In this document: piece after piece, positions 32,707-41,013 of the stretch
How the letters are laid out: the number at the start of each line of letters is the position of its first letter
Numbering within the stretch: position 1 is the first letter of the stretch
Source of the DNA: Sphingomonas sp.
GTDB taxonomy: Bacteria; Pseudomonadota; Alphaproteobacteria; Sphingomonadales; Sphingomonadaceae
Reading direction: 5' to 3'
Assembly: GCA_017418975.1 (NCBI GenBank)
Contig: JAFOMG010000019.1
Coordinates: 141,173-205,172 of the forward strand
DNA length: 64,000 nt
Notes under the pieces: generated by a model
The model's database searches: none
Seen by the model: only the letters and a program-made list of their open reading frames with translations
What the model was told of the DNA's origin: nothing
Position numbers and translations under genes: made by a program

Positions 32707-32915
32707 CAGCCGGCGATCAGCCAGAGGAACAATGCGCTCGCCCCGATCACGCCGCCGAACAGCGCGATCATCCGGGGGTCGCCGCGATAGGCGATACGCA
32801 GCACGCCCCAGAGGAAATAACCGAGCGCGCGCGCGCCGACGCTCATGACGTTCGCGATCACGGCGCCGAGGCGGCTGGCCACCGGGTCAGTCTTTCCCGG
32901 CAAGGACTTGGGCAT
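32706..32915 (-). CDS. Small membrane protein
   Basis: A protein of about 69 residues with one clear C-terminal membrane helix (about 48-67) and a preceding amphipathic helix with the motif GYFLWGVLRIAYRGDPR. The start is uncertain: ATGs at 32933, 32921 and 32915 all lie within the end of the upstream gene, and a GTG further in is also possible. The overlap with the upstream gene suggests translational coupling. Function unknown. Confidence 0.6.
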   Translation of the reverse strand: MPKSLPGKTDPVASRLGAVIANVMSVGARALGYFLWGVLRIAYRGDPRMIALFGGVIGASALFLWLIAG

Positions 32916-33855
32916 AGGCATCGGGATCGGCATTGCCCCCGGAAAGGATCACGAGCAAGCCCGGCTTCACGTCCAGCTTGCCCGCGAGCAGCGCCGCCAG
33001 CGCCACTGCCCCGCCCGGCTCAACCACCACCCGCAGCTTCGCCGCGGCCCAGCGCTGCGCCGCGCGCACTTCCGCCTCGCTCACCGCGAGCCCGGTCGCG
33101 CCGCGCCGCGACAGCACGTCGAAGGTGAGCGGCGAGACGCGGGTGGTCTGCAGCGCGTCGCACGCCGTGGGCGGCGGATTCTCTCCCACCGGCTCGATCC
33201 AGCCCGCGTCGAGGCTGCGGCGCATATCGTCCCAGCCATCGGGCTCGACGGTGACGATCTCCGCATCGGGCAGCGCGAGCGCCAGGCCCGCCGCCAGCCC
33301 GCCGCCGCCGCAGGGCACCAGCACATGCGAGAAATCGGGCAGCCGGGCCTCGACGATCTGGGTCATCGCCTCGATCCCGGCGCTCCCCTGCCCCTCGATG
33401 ATCCAGGGATCGTCGAAGCTCGGCACCAAAGTGGCGCCGCGAGCATGGGCGAGATGCGCGGCGATCTTCTCGCGGCTCTCCGTCATCCGGTCATAGGAAA
33501 CGATCTCCGCGCCCATCGCCAGCGTCGCGTCGCGCTTCACCCTGGGCGCGTCGGCGGGCATCACGATCACCGCCGGGATGCCCAGCCGCTTCGCCGCCCA
33601 GGCGACTCCCTGCGCATGATTGCCCGAAGAAAAGGCGACCACGCCCCGCTCCCGCGCCGGATCGTCCAGCGCGGTGAGCCGATGCCAGGCGCCGCGGATC
33701 TTGAACGCACCGATCGGCTGCAGGCACTCGGCCTTGAAGCACACCGGCACTCCGCGAATTTCCTGAACGAACAGAGGCGTTTGCGGAAGGATTTCGGCGA
33801 CCTTGGAGGCCGCGTCGCGAACGCCCGCGCGTGTCGGTTGTCGCACAATTGTCAC
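32887..33855 (-). CDS. PLP-dependent threonine ammonia-lyase / serine racemase-like enzyme
   Basis: A 322-residue fold-type II PLP enzyme with the lysine K52 in GAFKIRGAW and the PLP-phosphate loop CGGGGLAAG. It lacks the C-terminal ACT regulatory domain of biosynthetic IlvA, so it is a catabolic threonine/serine dehydratase or serine racemase. The start is a GTG. It is divergent from the ornithine decarboxylase gene, and the 150-base gap between them holds both promoters. Two tiny membrane genes follow and overlap. Confidence 0.87.
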   Translation of the reverse strand: MTIVRQPTRAGVRDAASKVAEILPQTPLFVQEIRGVPVCFKAECLQPIGAFKIRGAWHRLTALDDPARERGVVAFSSGNHAQGVAWAAKRLGIPAVIVMPADAPRVKRDATLAMGAEIVSYDRMTESREKIAAHLAHARGATLVPSFDDPWIIEGQGSAGIEAMTQIVEARLPDFSHVLVPCGGGGLAAGLALALPDAEIVTVEPDGWDDMRRSLDAGWIEPVGENPPPTACDALQTTRVSPLTFDVLSRRGATGLAVSEAEVRAAQRWAAAKLRVVVEPGGAVALAALLAGKLDVKPGLLVILSGGNADPDAYAQVLAGKD

Positions 33856-33941
33856 AATTCACCCCCGCCGTGAAATTCCGGGTCTCGAATCACTTTACAC
33901 CCCGATCCAACGTCCTTATGTGCCGCCTTCCGCTGCCCCAT

Positions 33942-34001
33942 GGGACTTCCAACCGCAAGGCAGCTTTTGTCAACGATCGCCGTAAGGCACTTGGAGGTCC
34001 C
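33942..34001 (+). promoter_or_regulatory. Leader hairpin hiding the ornithine decarboxylase ribosome binding site (possible speF-type RNA)
   Basis: GGGACTTCCAA (33942-33952) pairs with TTGGAGGTCCC (33991-34001) in an 11-bp stem with one G-U pair. The right arm contains the GGAGG (33993-33997) that is nine bases before the TTG start of the decarboxylase, so the stem would block translation. GTGCC (33920-33924) can pair with GGCAC (33986-33990), just next to the stem, as an alternative or pseudoknot. The position fits the alphaproteobacterial speF leader motif upstream of ornithine decarboxylase genes, but I cannot confirm the consensus by eye. Confidence 0.55.
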
Positions 34002-34006
34002 TTGAG

Positions 34007-35248
34007 TTGCACCAGCATCATCGCGCGCTGGGGTTAGCACCCCTTTCGACCGCCGGCTCCACCGTGACCGGCATCGACATCGCCAGGCAGGGTCCGGTTC
34101 AGCCGGTCACGCTCGTCCGTCCGCACGCCGCGGCACGGGCCGCTCGGTTCTTCGTCGAGAAGTTCCCGGGCAAGGCCATGTACGCTGTGAAGGCGAACCC
34201 CTCGCCCGAACTGCTGCAGATCCTGTGGGAAAACGGCATCACCACCTATGACGTGGCGTCGATCGGCGAAGTTCGCCTGGTCGCGCGCACGCTCCCGGAA
34301 GCCACGCTCTGCTTCATGCACCCGGTCAAGGCCGAGGAAGCGATCGAAGAGGCGTATTTCACGCATGGTGTCCGCACCTTCTCGCTCGACAGCCTCGAGG
34401 AGCTGGAGAAGATCGTCCGCGCCACCAGCCGTGACGGCGTGGCCGCGAGCGACCTGACGCTCTGCGTGCGCCTTCGCGTCTCGTCGGACCATTCGAAGCT
34501 GAGCCTCGCGTCGAAGTTCGGTGCCGGCCCGGGTGAAGCCGCCAAGCTGTTGTTCGAGACCCGCCAGGTCGCCGACGCGCTGGGCATCTGCTTCCATGTC
34601 GGGTCGCAGGCGATGTCGCCGGAAGCCTATTCGAATGCGATGGAGCGCGTGCGCGCCGCGATCATCGAGTCGGCGGTCACCGTGGACGTCATCGACGTCG
34701 GCGGCGGCTTCCCCTCGGTCTATCCGGGCATGACCCCGCCGCCGCTCGAAGCCTATTTCGAGACGATCCACCGCGCGTTCGAGAGCCTGCCGATCTCCTA
34801 TTCGGCCGAGCTCTGGGCCGAGCCGGGCCGTGCGCTCTGCGCCGAGTACAGCTCGATCGTGGTGCGCGTGGAGCGTCGCCGCGGTGCGGAGCTGTATATC
34901 AACGACGGTGCCTATGGCGCGCTGTTCGACGCCGCGCATATCGACTGGAAATTCCCGGTCGAGCTGCTGCGCGAGCCCGAATCGAACGCCAAGGATGTCG
35001 AGTTCAGCTTCTACGGTCCGACCTGCGACGATCTCGATTTCATGAAGGGCCCGTTCCTTCTGCCGGCCGACACCCGTTCGGGCGACTATTTCGAGATCGG
35101 TATGCTCGGCGCCTATGGCTCGGCGATGCGCACCGCGTTCAACGGCTTCGGCACCGACGCGACCGTCATCGTGACCGACGAACCGATGGCCTCGATGTAT
35201 GTCGAGCTGTCGGAACGCCAGCCGGCGTGGAACGTCGTCAAGCTGTAA
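34007..35248 (+). CDS. Ornithine decarboxylase (fold-type III PLP)
   Basis: The enzyme makes putrescine from ornithine. The 413-residue protein has the PLP lysine K62 in YAVKANPSPELL, the glycine-rich VDVIDVGGGFPS, EPGRALCAE, and the active-site cysteine in YGPTCDDLDF. A TTG at 34007 is taken as start because GGAGG lies nine bases before it; a GTG at 34064 is the main alternative. It precedes the deoxyhypusine-synthase-like gene, with a long palindromic repeat between, and has the structured leader described separately. Confidence 0.9.
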   Translation: MHQHHRALGLAPLSTAGSTVTGIDIARQGPVQPVTLVRPHAAARAARFFVEKFPGKAMYAVKANPSPELLQILWENGITTYDVASIGEVRLVARTLPEATLCFMHPVKAEEAIEEAYFTHGVRTFSLDSLEELEKIVRATSRDGVAASDLTLCVRLRVSSDHSKLSLASKFGAGPGEAAKLLFETRQVADALGICFHVGSQAMSPEAYSNAMERVRAAIIESAVTVDVIDVGGGFPSVYPGMTPPPLEAYFETIHRAFESLPISYSAELWAEPGRALCAEYSSIVVRVERRRGAELYINDGAYGALFDAAHIDWKFPVELLREPESNAKDVEFSFYGPTCDDLDFMKGPFLLPADTRSGDYFEIGMLGAYGSAMRTAFNGFGTDATVIVTDEPMASMYVELSERQPAWNVVKL

Positions 35249-35268
35249 CGCAACGCACGCTACTACCT

Positions 35269-35349
35269 CGTCGCCCCGGCCTTGAGCCAGGGTCCCGCTG
35301 CCTTTACAGGCGCCGATAAGCGGGACCCCGGCTCAGGGCCGGGGTGACG
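35269..35349. repeat. Long inverted repeat between polyamine genes
   Basis: Two 31-base arms (35269-35299 and 35319-35349) are inverted copies with a few mismatches, beginning CGTCGCCCCGGCCTTGAGCC. A very similar element is at 63907-63988. It sits between two genes of one pathway and may end or tune transcription there. Confidence 0.75.
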
Positions 35350-35413
35350 AATGCTTTGGGTTTCCGCGTCCCCTTTTCGAAATGACGGCGGCCAAGAAGA
35401 TGGGAGCAACCCC

Positions 35414-36499
35414 ATGACCGACACCAACACGCTCAACAAGCAGGCGAGCGCCAACGCCCCGATCAACGACACCCGCAAGGCGGAACTGCTGTCGAAGCAG
35501 GTCAAGCACATCGACATCAAGTCGTTCGACGCGCGCCCGATCGTCGACGCGATGGCGGACATGAGCTTCACCAGCCGCGACCTCGGCCGCGCCACCAAGA
35601 TCTATAACGAGATGCTGGCCGACAAGGACTGCACCGTCGTCCTGGTGATCGCGGGCTCGACTTCGGCCGGCGGCTGCATGGACCTCTATGCCGAGCTGGT
35701 GCGCAACAACATGGTCGACGTGATCGTCGCCACCGGCGCCACCATCGTCGACATGGATTTCTTCGAGGGTCTGGGCCACAAGCATTATCAGGCGCTCGAG
35801 ATCCCCGACGACGACACGCTGCGCTCGCTCTACATCGACCGCATCTACGACACGTACATCGACGAGGAGCAGCTCCAGGACTGCGACCATACGATCAACG
35901 TGATCGCGGAATCGCTCGAGCCCAAGCCCTATTCGTCGCGCGCGTTCATCCGCGAGATGGGCAAGTATCTCGTCGAGCATGGCAAGAAGGACAACAGCCT
36001 GGTCAAGCTCGCCTATGAGCATGACGTGCCGATCTTCTGCCCGGCCTTCGTCGACTCGTCGGCCGGCTTCGGCCTGGTCAAGCACCAGGTGGACGCCGCC
36101 AAGGAAGGCCGTCCGTACATGGTGCTCGACGCCATCGCCGACTTCCGCGAGCTGACCGAGATCAAGATCCAGGCGGGCACCACCGGCCTGCTGATGATCG
36201 GCGGCGGCGTGCCGAAGAACTTCATCCAGGACACCGTCGTCTGCGCCGAGATCCTCGGCCATGAGGACGTGGAAGTGCACAAATACGCCGTGCAGATCAC
36301 CGTCGCCGACGTGCGCGACGGCGCCTGCTCGTCCTCGACGCTCCAGGAGGCGGCGTCGTGGGGCAAGGTCAACACCGGCATCGAGCAGATGGTGTTCGCG
36401 GAAGCGGGCTCGGTCATGCCGCTGCTGGCGTCGGACGCCTATCACCGCGGACACTGGCGCGAGCGCGTCAAGCGCGGCTGGGCGAAGCTGTTCGCCTGA
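35414..36499 (+). CDS. Deoxyhypusine-synthase-like enzyme, probable homospermidine synthase
   Basis: A 361-residue member of the deoxyhypusine synthase family, with IAGSTSAGG, VDVIVATGATIVDMD, PAFVDSSAGFG and the catalytic lysine region GGGVPKNF. Bacteria lack eIF5A, and related bacterial enzymes have been reported to make homospermidine from putrescine. Next to ornithine decarboxylase this gives a two-step route from ornithine to homospermidine. GGGAG lies eight bases before the ATG at 35414. NAD is the expected cofactor. Confidence 0.87.
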   Translation: MTDTNTLNKQASANAPINDTRKAELLSKQVKHIDIKSFDARPIVDAMADMSFTSRDLGRATKIYNEMLADKDCTVVLVIAGSTSAGGCMDLYAELVRNNMVDVIVATGATIVDMDFFEGLGHKHYQALEIPDDDTLRSLYIDRIYDTYIDEEQLQDCDHTINVIAESLEPKPYSSRAFIREMGKYLVEHGKKDNSLVKLAYEHDVPIFCPAFVDSSAGFGLVKHQVDAAKEGRPYMVLDAIADFRELTEIKIQAGTTGLLMIGGGVPKNFIQDTVVCAEILGHEDVEVHKYAVQITVADVRDGACSSSTLQEAASWGKVNTGIEQMVFAEAGSVMPLLASDAYHRGHWRERVKRGWAKLFA

Positions 36500-36526
36500 T
36501 CCTTCGCGCGATCGGAACGGAAAACA

Positions 36527-36557
36527 GGGCGGCCGGGACATCCCCGGCCGCCCTTTT
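36527..36557. terminator. Rho-independent terminator
   Basis: GGGCGGCCGGG and CCCGGCCGCCC form a perfect 11-bp stem with a five-base loop, followed on the plus strand by TTTT. It lies 28 bases after the deoxyhypusine-synthase-like gene stop and before a convergent gene. Confidence 0.8.
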
Positions 36558-36566
36558 CCTTTGCGC

Positions 36567-37322
36567 TCAACGCACGAAGAAGGCGGTGCGCGCGACACCC
36601 GCATTGTTGCTCGGCCCCATCCAGGCGCGGACCTCGATTTCGTAGAGGCCTGGCGCCGTGGCCGGGATGCTCGCGCCGAAACTGGCCGAAGCGGCGTCGA
36701 ACTGCAGCTTGTAGGGGCCGGCGGAGGCACCGTTGACGGTGACATGGGCTTCGACCTCGGCATCGCTGGCCCGCCACGGGCCGTTCTCCGAGAGCGCGCA
36801 GCCGCACAACATGGTCACACCGGCGCGCAACCGCACGGTCTCCCCCTTCTTTACCCACTGATAGGCCATGGGATCGGCGATATCGACGATCAGCCCGGGC
36901 AGCTCGATCAGCCATCCGTCCCCGGCGGTCAAATGATGCCCGGGCAGGATCCATTGCGTGCTCGTCGCGGTCGTCACCGCCTGGGGCTGGCTCAGCGGAC
37001 CGGTTACCTGCACCGTCACTCTGCGCGGGCGGTCGATGTCCAGCCGGGCCCGGAAGACGGCGGAATCCGCATCGGACTTCCTGGCGCCCCGCTCCCCCGC
37101 CATGATCCGCTGGGTATCGCCCGTCGTGCCCGACGTCGTGCCCCGTGCGAGCGTCTCGCCGGTATCGGCATCGGTCATGACGATCCCGACGGGCGCGGCA
37201 TAGCCGCCGAGGAACTTGGCACCGCGCGCGATCACGCGGACTTCCACATCGGTCGGGTCGGCCAGCGCCGGCTGGACCAGGATAATGGCCGCGCACATCG
37301 CGAGGCTCGGCAGTGAACGCAT
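36567..37322 (-). CDS. Hypothetical exported protein
   Basis: A 251-residue protein I do not recognise. A signal peptide (MRSLPSLAMCAAIILVQPALA) is followed by what looks like two beta-sandwich halves, with CGCALSENGPW near residue 180 and a final segment with AFFVR, perhaps Ig-like domains. The start at 37322 has GAGGAG at good distance; a (TTC)7 tract lies just upstream of that site. It follows a serine hydrolase gene after 47 bases and may be co-transcribed with it. Confidence 0.7.
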   Translation of the reverse strand: MRSLPSLAMCAAIILVQPALADPTDVEVRVIARGAKFLGGYAAPVGIVMTDADTGETLARGTTSGTTGDTQRIMAGERGARKSDADSAVFRARLDIDRPRRVTVQVTGPLSQPQAVTTATSTQWILPGHHLTAGDGWLIELPGLIVDIADPMAYQWVKKGETVRLRAGVTMLCGCALSENGPWRASDAEVEAHVTVNGASAGPYKLQFDAASASFGASIPATAPGLYEIEVRAWMGPSNNAGVARTAFFVR

Positions 37323-37335
37323 CGTCATGCTCCTC

Positions 37336-37356
37336 GAAGAAGAAGAAGAAGAAGAA
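37336..37356 (-). repeat. Seven GAA/TTC trinucleotide repeats upstream of an exported protein gene
   Basis: Seven perfect GAA repeats (TTC on the coding strand) lie 14-34 bases upstream of the ATG, immediately before the ribosome binding site. Such short tandem repeats can change length by slippage and shift expression. Confidence 0.8.
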
Positions 37357-37369
37357 GGATTGGACCGCA

Positions 37370-38866
37370 TCATTTGGCGGCGGACGGAGAGGCCAGATCA
37401 CCGACGATCGCCTTGATGCGCGCATTGCCCGGATCGAGCGTCAAGGCACGCGCATAGCTCGCGCGCGCCGCCTCGATCCGTCCCGCCGAGCGATAAGCTT
37501 CGCCAAGACTGTCATGCGCGTTCGAGGACCCGGGAAACCGCTGGACGTTCCATTCGAACGGCGTCAGCGCCGCTTCGGCGTCGAGGATCTGCATGGCGTC
37601 ATAGCCGACGCGATTGACGACGGCCTCCACGATCTCCGGCGATGCCGCCGCGTTCAGGGAGGCGATCACCTGGCGCCAGCGCCCGGAAGCGAGGCCGCGA
37701 AACAGCATCTCCTCCTGAAGCTCGGCCGCGCGCGCGGCGCCGGGCATCACCAGATCGGCCAGCAACGTCACCAGCCGGTGCCGGTCGAAGGTCGAGCGGC
37801 CGCCATTGTCGAAATAGATCACGGTCGCGCAATCGTCCGGATCCGCCGTCCGGAAGAAGTGCCGCCAGACCAGCCGGACATCGCCGCCATGCCCGACGAT
37901 GGTGACGTCGCCGTGCCGGTAATATTCCCAGCCATGGCTGTGCCAGGCCGCCGCGCCGCCGGGCATCGGAAAGGGCGCCCAGGACGCGCGCAGCGCCCCA
38001 AGCGGCAGCAGGTCGCCGCGCAGCAGCGCCTGGCTCCACCGCACCATGTCCCCCATCGTCGTGAAGACGCCCGAGGAGCCGAAGCTATAGGCCGGCATCA
38101 CGGGCAGCACGAACCGTGCCGGCGGCCGATCGCGTCCAGGGACGGGCCGATAGCTCGATACCAGGCCGGGCAGCTGCACGGCGGCGTCCGGATAGCCGGT
38201 GTGATAGCCGGTGCGCCGCATCCCGGCCGTCCGGAACTGGCGGGCCGCCAGCGCGGTGAGCGGAGCGCCGGTCGCCTGCTCCAGCGCGATGCGCGCGAAC
38301 AGCATGTTGGTCTGGTTATAGTCGTTGCGAGTCCCCACCGCGAAGCGCAGCGGCTTGCCGCGGATCGCGGCCAGCGCCTGTTCCTCGGTCGGCGCGACGA
38401 AATCCGGGATATAGTCCGGCAAGCCCGAGACATGGGCGAGCACTTGCGCCAGGGTGATCCCGCGCCAGGCATCGGGAAGCCCGTCACGAATCCGGGCAAG
38501 CGGCATCGACAGGTCGAGCGCGCCGCGCCCAGCGGCCTTCAGCAGCTCGACGATCAGGAACAGCTTGGAGACGGAGAAGATGGGATAGACGGATCGAGCC
38601 GAGATCCGCGCGCCGGTATCGCGATCCGCCAGTCCCGCGTGGCGAAGATGGACGAGCTTGCCGCGCCGCAGCACCGCCGCGGAATAGCCGACCGTGCCAT
38701 AGCCCGACGCCGTGGCATCGAGCAGATCGTCCAGCCGCGCCGCCACCGATGCGCCAGCGAACGCGCCCGCCGCCGGCATGGGAAGCGCCGACGCCGCGAA
38801 CCCCGCCAGGCCGAAGCCCAGGACATGACGCCGGTCGGGCAGGAAGGGGTCATTCTCTGGCGGCAT
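37370..38866 (-). CDS. Tat-like exported serine hydrolase with C-terminal TPR-like tail
   Basis: A 498-residue protein with an N-terminal DRRHVLGFGLAGFAAS signal that resembles a twin-arginine signal. The beta-lactamase/class C PBP fold follows, with SVSK (IFSVSKLFL) as SxxK and YNQTN as the tyrosine motif. The last 60 residues (SNAHDSLGEAYRSAGRIEAA) look like a TPR helix pair. It is probably a periplasmic hydrolase that binds a partner through the tail. It is divergent from the membrane wHTH regulator, whose start is 127 bases away. Confidence 0.83.
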   Translation of the reverse strand: MPPENDPFLPDRRHVLGFGLAGFAASALPMPAAGAFAGASVAARLDDLLDATASGYGTVGYSAAVLRRGKLVHLRHAGLADRDTGARISARSVYPIFSVSKLFLIVELLKAAGRGALDLSMPLARIRDGLPDAWRGITLAQVLAHVSGLPDYIPDFVAPTEEQALAAIRGKPLRFAVGTRNDYNQTNMLFARIALEQATGAPLTALAARQFRTAGMRRTGYHTGYPDAAVQLPGLVSSYRPVPGRDRPPARFVLPVMPAYSFGSSGVFTTMGDMVRWSQALLRGDLLPLGALRASWAPFPMPGGAAAWHSHGWEYYRHGDVTIVGHGGDVRLVWRHFFRTADPDDCATVIYFDNGGRSTFDRHRLVTLLADLVMPGAARAAELQEEMLFRGLASGRWRQVIASLNAAASPEIVEAVVNRVGYDAMQILDAEAALTPFEWNVQRFPGSSNAHDSLGEAYRSAGRIEAARASYARALTLDPGNARIKAIVGDLASPSAAK

Positions 38867-38993
38867 TTGGCGGTTCCCTTGCGTGATGCGTGTCGATCGG
38901 GAATCGGCTATCGTACCGTATCGAAAGGGCCGAATGACATCTCGTGACCTGATCTGACATCTGGCAATCGGGACCCATGGGCGTTTCTTTGCA

Positions 38994-39785
38994 GTGGACG
39001 ATATGATGCTTCGCTTCGACGAGTTCCGCCTGGATCCTGCCGCGTTGCAGCTGTTCCGGGGAGATGGCCGGCTCGATGCGCCGCCCCAGGCGGTGGAAGT
39101 CCTGGCCTATCTGATCGACAATCGCGGACGGACCGTCGGCCGGCAGGAACTGCTCGACCGATTCTGGCCCCGGGCCGGCACGGGTGGCGACGCTTCGCTC
39201 AACACCTGCATCCGCCGCATCAGGGCCTTGCTCGGCGACGAGGCCGATGCGCCGCGCCACATCCAGACGCGGCCGCGATCGGGCTATCGCTTCATCGGCA
39301 CGGTGCACGCCGCACCGGCAGCCGGGGCGCCCCGCCGCTCGCGCCGCCTCGCCATGGCGGGCGGCCTGCTCGCCACGCTCGCCGTCAGCGGCGCCGTCTG
39401 GGCGCAGGGCGCTGTCTTCCGGCCCCAGCACCGCATCGCCATCGAGCGGGTCCAGGGCCTGTGCGAATATATACTCTTCCCGAAGTTCGACGCGGGCCTG
39501 CGCGAAAGCTTCATGGCCGAAGTCAGCAACACCCTGCCCAAGGGCTATAGCATCGCCGCGCCGGGCAGCGGCGACGGCGCCGATCTCCTCGCCCGCATCA
39601 GCGTGCGGCAGACCCCGCGGCAGACGGTGGTGGTGGTCAATCTCGTCGATCGCGGCGGCGGGCGCCTCCTGTGGTCGGGCCAGTTCGTCGGGGCGACCGA
39701 CACCAACGACTATCTGCCCCTGCAGCGCGCATTGGCGCAGCACATGGCGCGCGGGCTTCGCAAGGCCCTGGCCGAACGCGCCTGA
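38994..39785 (+). CDS. ToxR/CadC-like membrane transcriptional regulator
   Basis: A 263-residue protein with an N-terminal OmpR/PhoB-type winged helix (about 4-103; the SLNTCIRRIRALLGDEADAP helix and SGYRFIG wing), one membrane helix (about 118-136), and a periplasmic part (about 140-260). This is the ToxR/CadC plan: a DNA-binding domain inside, sensor outside, in one chain. The start is a GTG; an ATG nine bases later is possible. It is divergent from the serine hydrolase with the TPR tail and may control it. Confidence 0.8.
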   Translation: MDDMMLRFDEFRLDPAALQLFRGDGRLDAPPQAVEVLAYLIDNRGRTVGRQELLDRFWPRAGTGGDASLNTCIRRIRALLGDEADAPRHIQTRPRSGYRFIGTVHAAPAAGAPRRSRRLAMAGGLLATLAVSGAVWAQGAVFRPQHRIAIERVQGLCEYILFPKFDAGLRESFMAEVSNTLPKGYSIAAPGSGDGADLLARISVRQTPRQTVVVVNLVDRGGGRLLWSGQFVGATDTNDYLPLQRALAQHMARGLRKALAERA

Positions 39786-39901
39786 GGCGCATCCCGCCGC
39801 CGGGGAAGCGCGCGCCGCCGTCCGCCCCTGGGCTCCGTCGCTGCAACATGGCGGCATCAATCCGGATGCAGTGCACCGGTTGACGCAGCAGTGAGAGATG
39901 A

Positions 39902-40483
39902 ATGCCCCGTCTGACCGAAGCGACGGCCGCCAAGCGGCGCATGCACATATTGGACGCGACCGCCCATTGCCTGTTCGAGCGCGGGCTGCTCGCCACTTCG
40001 ATCGACGATGTCTGCGCCCGGGCGGGAATCAGCAAGGGCGCCTTCTACAGCCATTTCCCGAGCCGCGATGCGCTGATCCACGCCGTGACGGACATGCTCG
40101 CCGCCGAACTCGGCCCGATCGACGACAGCAGCATCGCCGCGCTGGCCGACTCGCTGTTCGCCCACCAGATCGCCCCCGCCCTGCCCCCGGCCCATGCCCG
40201 GTTCGGCATCGAGATCACCGCCGCCAGCACGGGCGATCCCGGCCTGCGCGAGCGCAACTCGACCAATCTCGAGCGGCTGCGTCACGCAGTGGAAGCCGCG
40301 GCCTGCAGCCTGATCGCGGCCGGCAAGGCACGCGCCGATGCCGATGCGGCGGCGACAGGCTGGCTGGTCCAGGCGCATGTGATGGGCGTGCTCTGCCGCA
40401 ACGCGGTCTGGCCGGCGCAGGACGCCGCGGCGCTGCGCCGCTCGACGCACCTGCTTCTCGAAAGCCTGCTCGCCCCGGTTTAG
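39902..40483 (+). CDS. TetR-family transcriptional regulator
   Basis: A 193-residue regulator with the TetR HTH (about residues 12-58: LFERGLLATSIDDVCARAGI and SKGAFYSHFPSRDAL) and an all-helical ligand-binding domain. It precedes the MAPEG gene by 59 bases in the same direction, so it may control that gene. The ligand is unknown. Confidence 0.9.
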   Translation: MPRLTEATAAKRRMHILDATAHCLFERGLLATSIDDVCARAGISKGAFYSHFPSRDALIHAVTDMLAAELGPIDDSSIAALADSLFAHQIAPALPPAHARFGIEITAASTGDPGLRERNSTNLERLRHAVEAAACSLIAAGKARADADAAATGWLVQAHVMGVLCRNAVWPAQDAAALRRSTHLLLESLLAPV

Positions 40484-40542
40484 TTGCATTTACGAACCGA
40501 TTGGGCCAGCCTCCCGGCTTCACAGCAGTGGGAGGGGCTGCA

Positions 40543-40977
40543 ATGCATAGTCAAATCCTGGCGCCGGTGGTGGTGCTTGTCGCCTGGACGCTCGTCATGC
40601 TGGTCTGGACGATCGTCACGCGCGTTCCCGCGATGAAGGCGGCCGGCATCGACATGGGCAAGCTGATCGGCAGCAAGGGCACCGATGCCGACAAGGTGCT
40701 GCCGCCCGCGGTCCAGTGGAAGGCGCACAACTACAACCACCTCCACGAGCAGCCCACGCTGTTCTACGCGATCGCGCTGACGCTCGCCCTGCTCGGCCAG
40801 GGCGACGGCCCCAATCTGTGGCTCGCCTGGGCCTATGTGCTCCTGCGCATCGGGCACAGCCTGGTGCAGGCGACCTTCAACAAGGTCTCGGTCCGCTTCC
40901 TGTTCTTCCTGCTCTCCACCCTGGCGTTGGTGGCGCTGACGGCGAGCGCGGGGATGGCGATTATGCTCAACCGCTAA
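40543..40977 (+). CDS. MAPEG-family membrane protein
   Basis: A 144-residue integral membrane protein with four helices (about 5-25, 68-88, 90-110, 118-140) and the family core VQWKAHNYNHLHEQPTLFY. MAPEG proteins are glutathione-dependent or eicosanoid-type enzymes; many bacterial members have no known substrate. It follows a TetR regulator, consistent with a detoxification unit. GGGAGGGG lies upstream of the start. Confidence 0.87.
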   Translation: MHSQILAPVVVLVAWTLVMLVWTIVTRVPAMKAAGIDMGKLIGSKGTDADKVLPPAVQWKAHNYNHLHEQPTLFYAIALTLALLGQGDGPNLWLAWAYVLLRIGHSLVQATFNKVSVRFLFFLLSTLALVALTASAGMAIMLNR

Positions 40978-40983
40978 GCCTAG

Positions 40984-41007
40984 AATCCTCCCTCTTGGGG
41001 GAGGATT
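40984..41007. terminator. Hairpin between convergent genes
   Basis: AATCCTCCC and GGGAGGATT form a 9-bp stem with a six-base loop, in the 36-base gap between the MAPEG gene and the convergent amidotransferase gene. No strong T-run follows. Confidence 0.5.
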
Positions 41008-41013
41008 TGAGGA

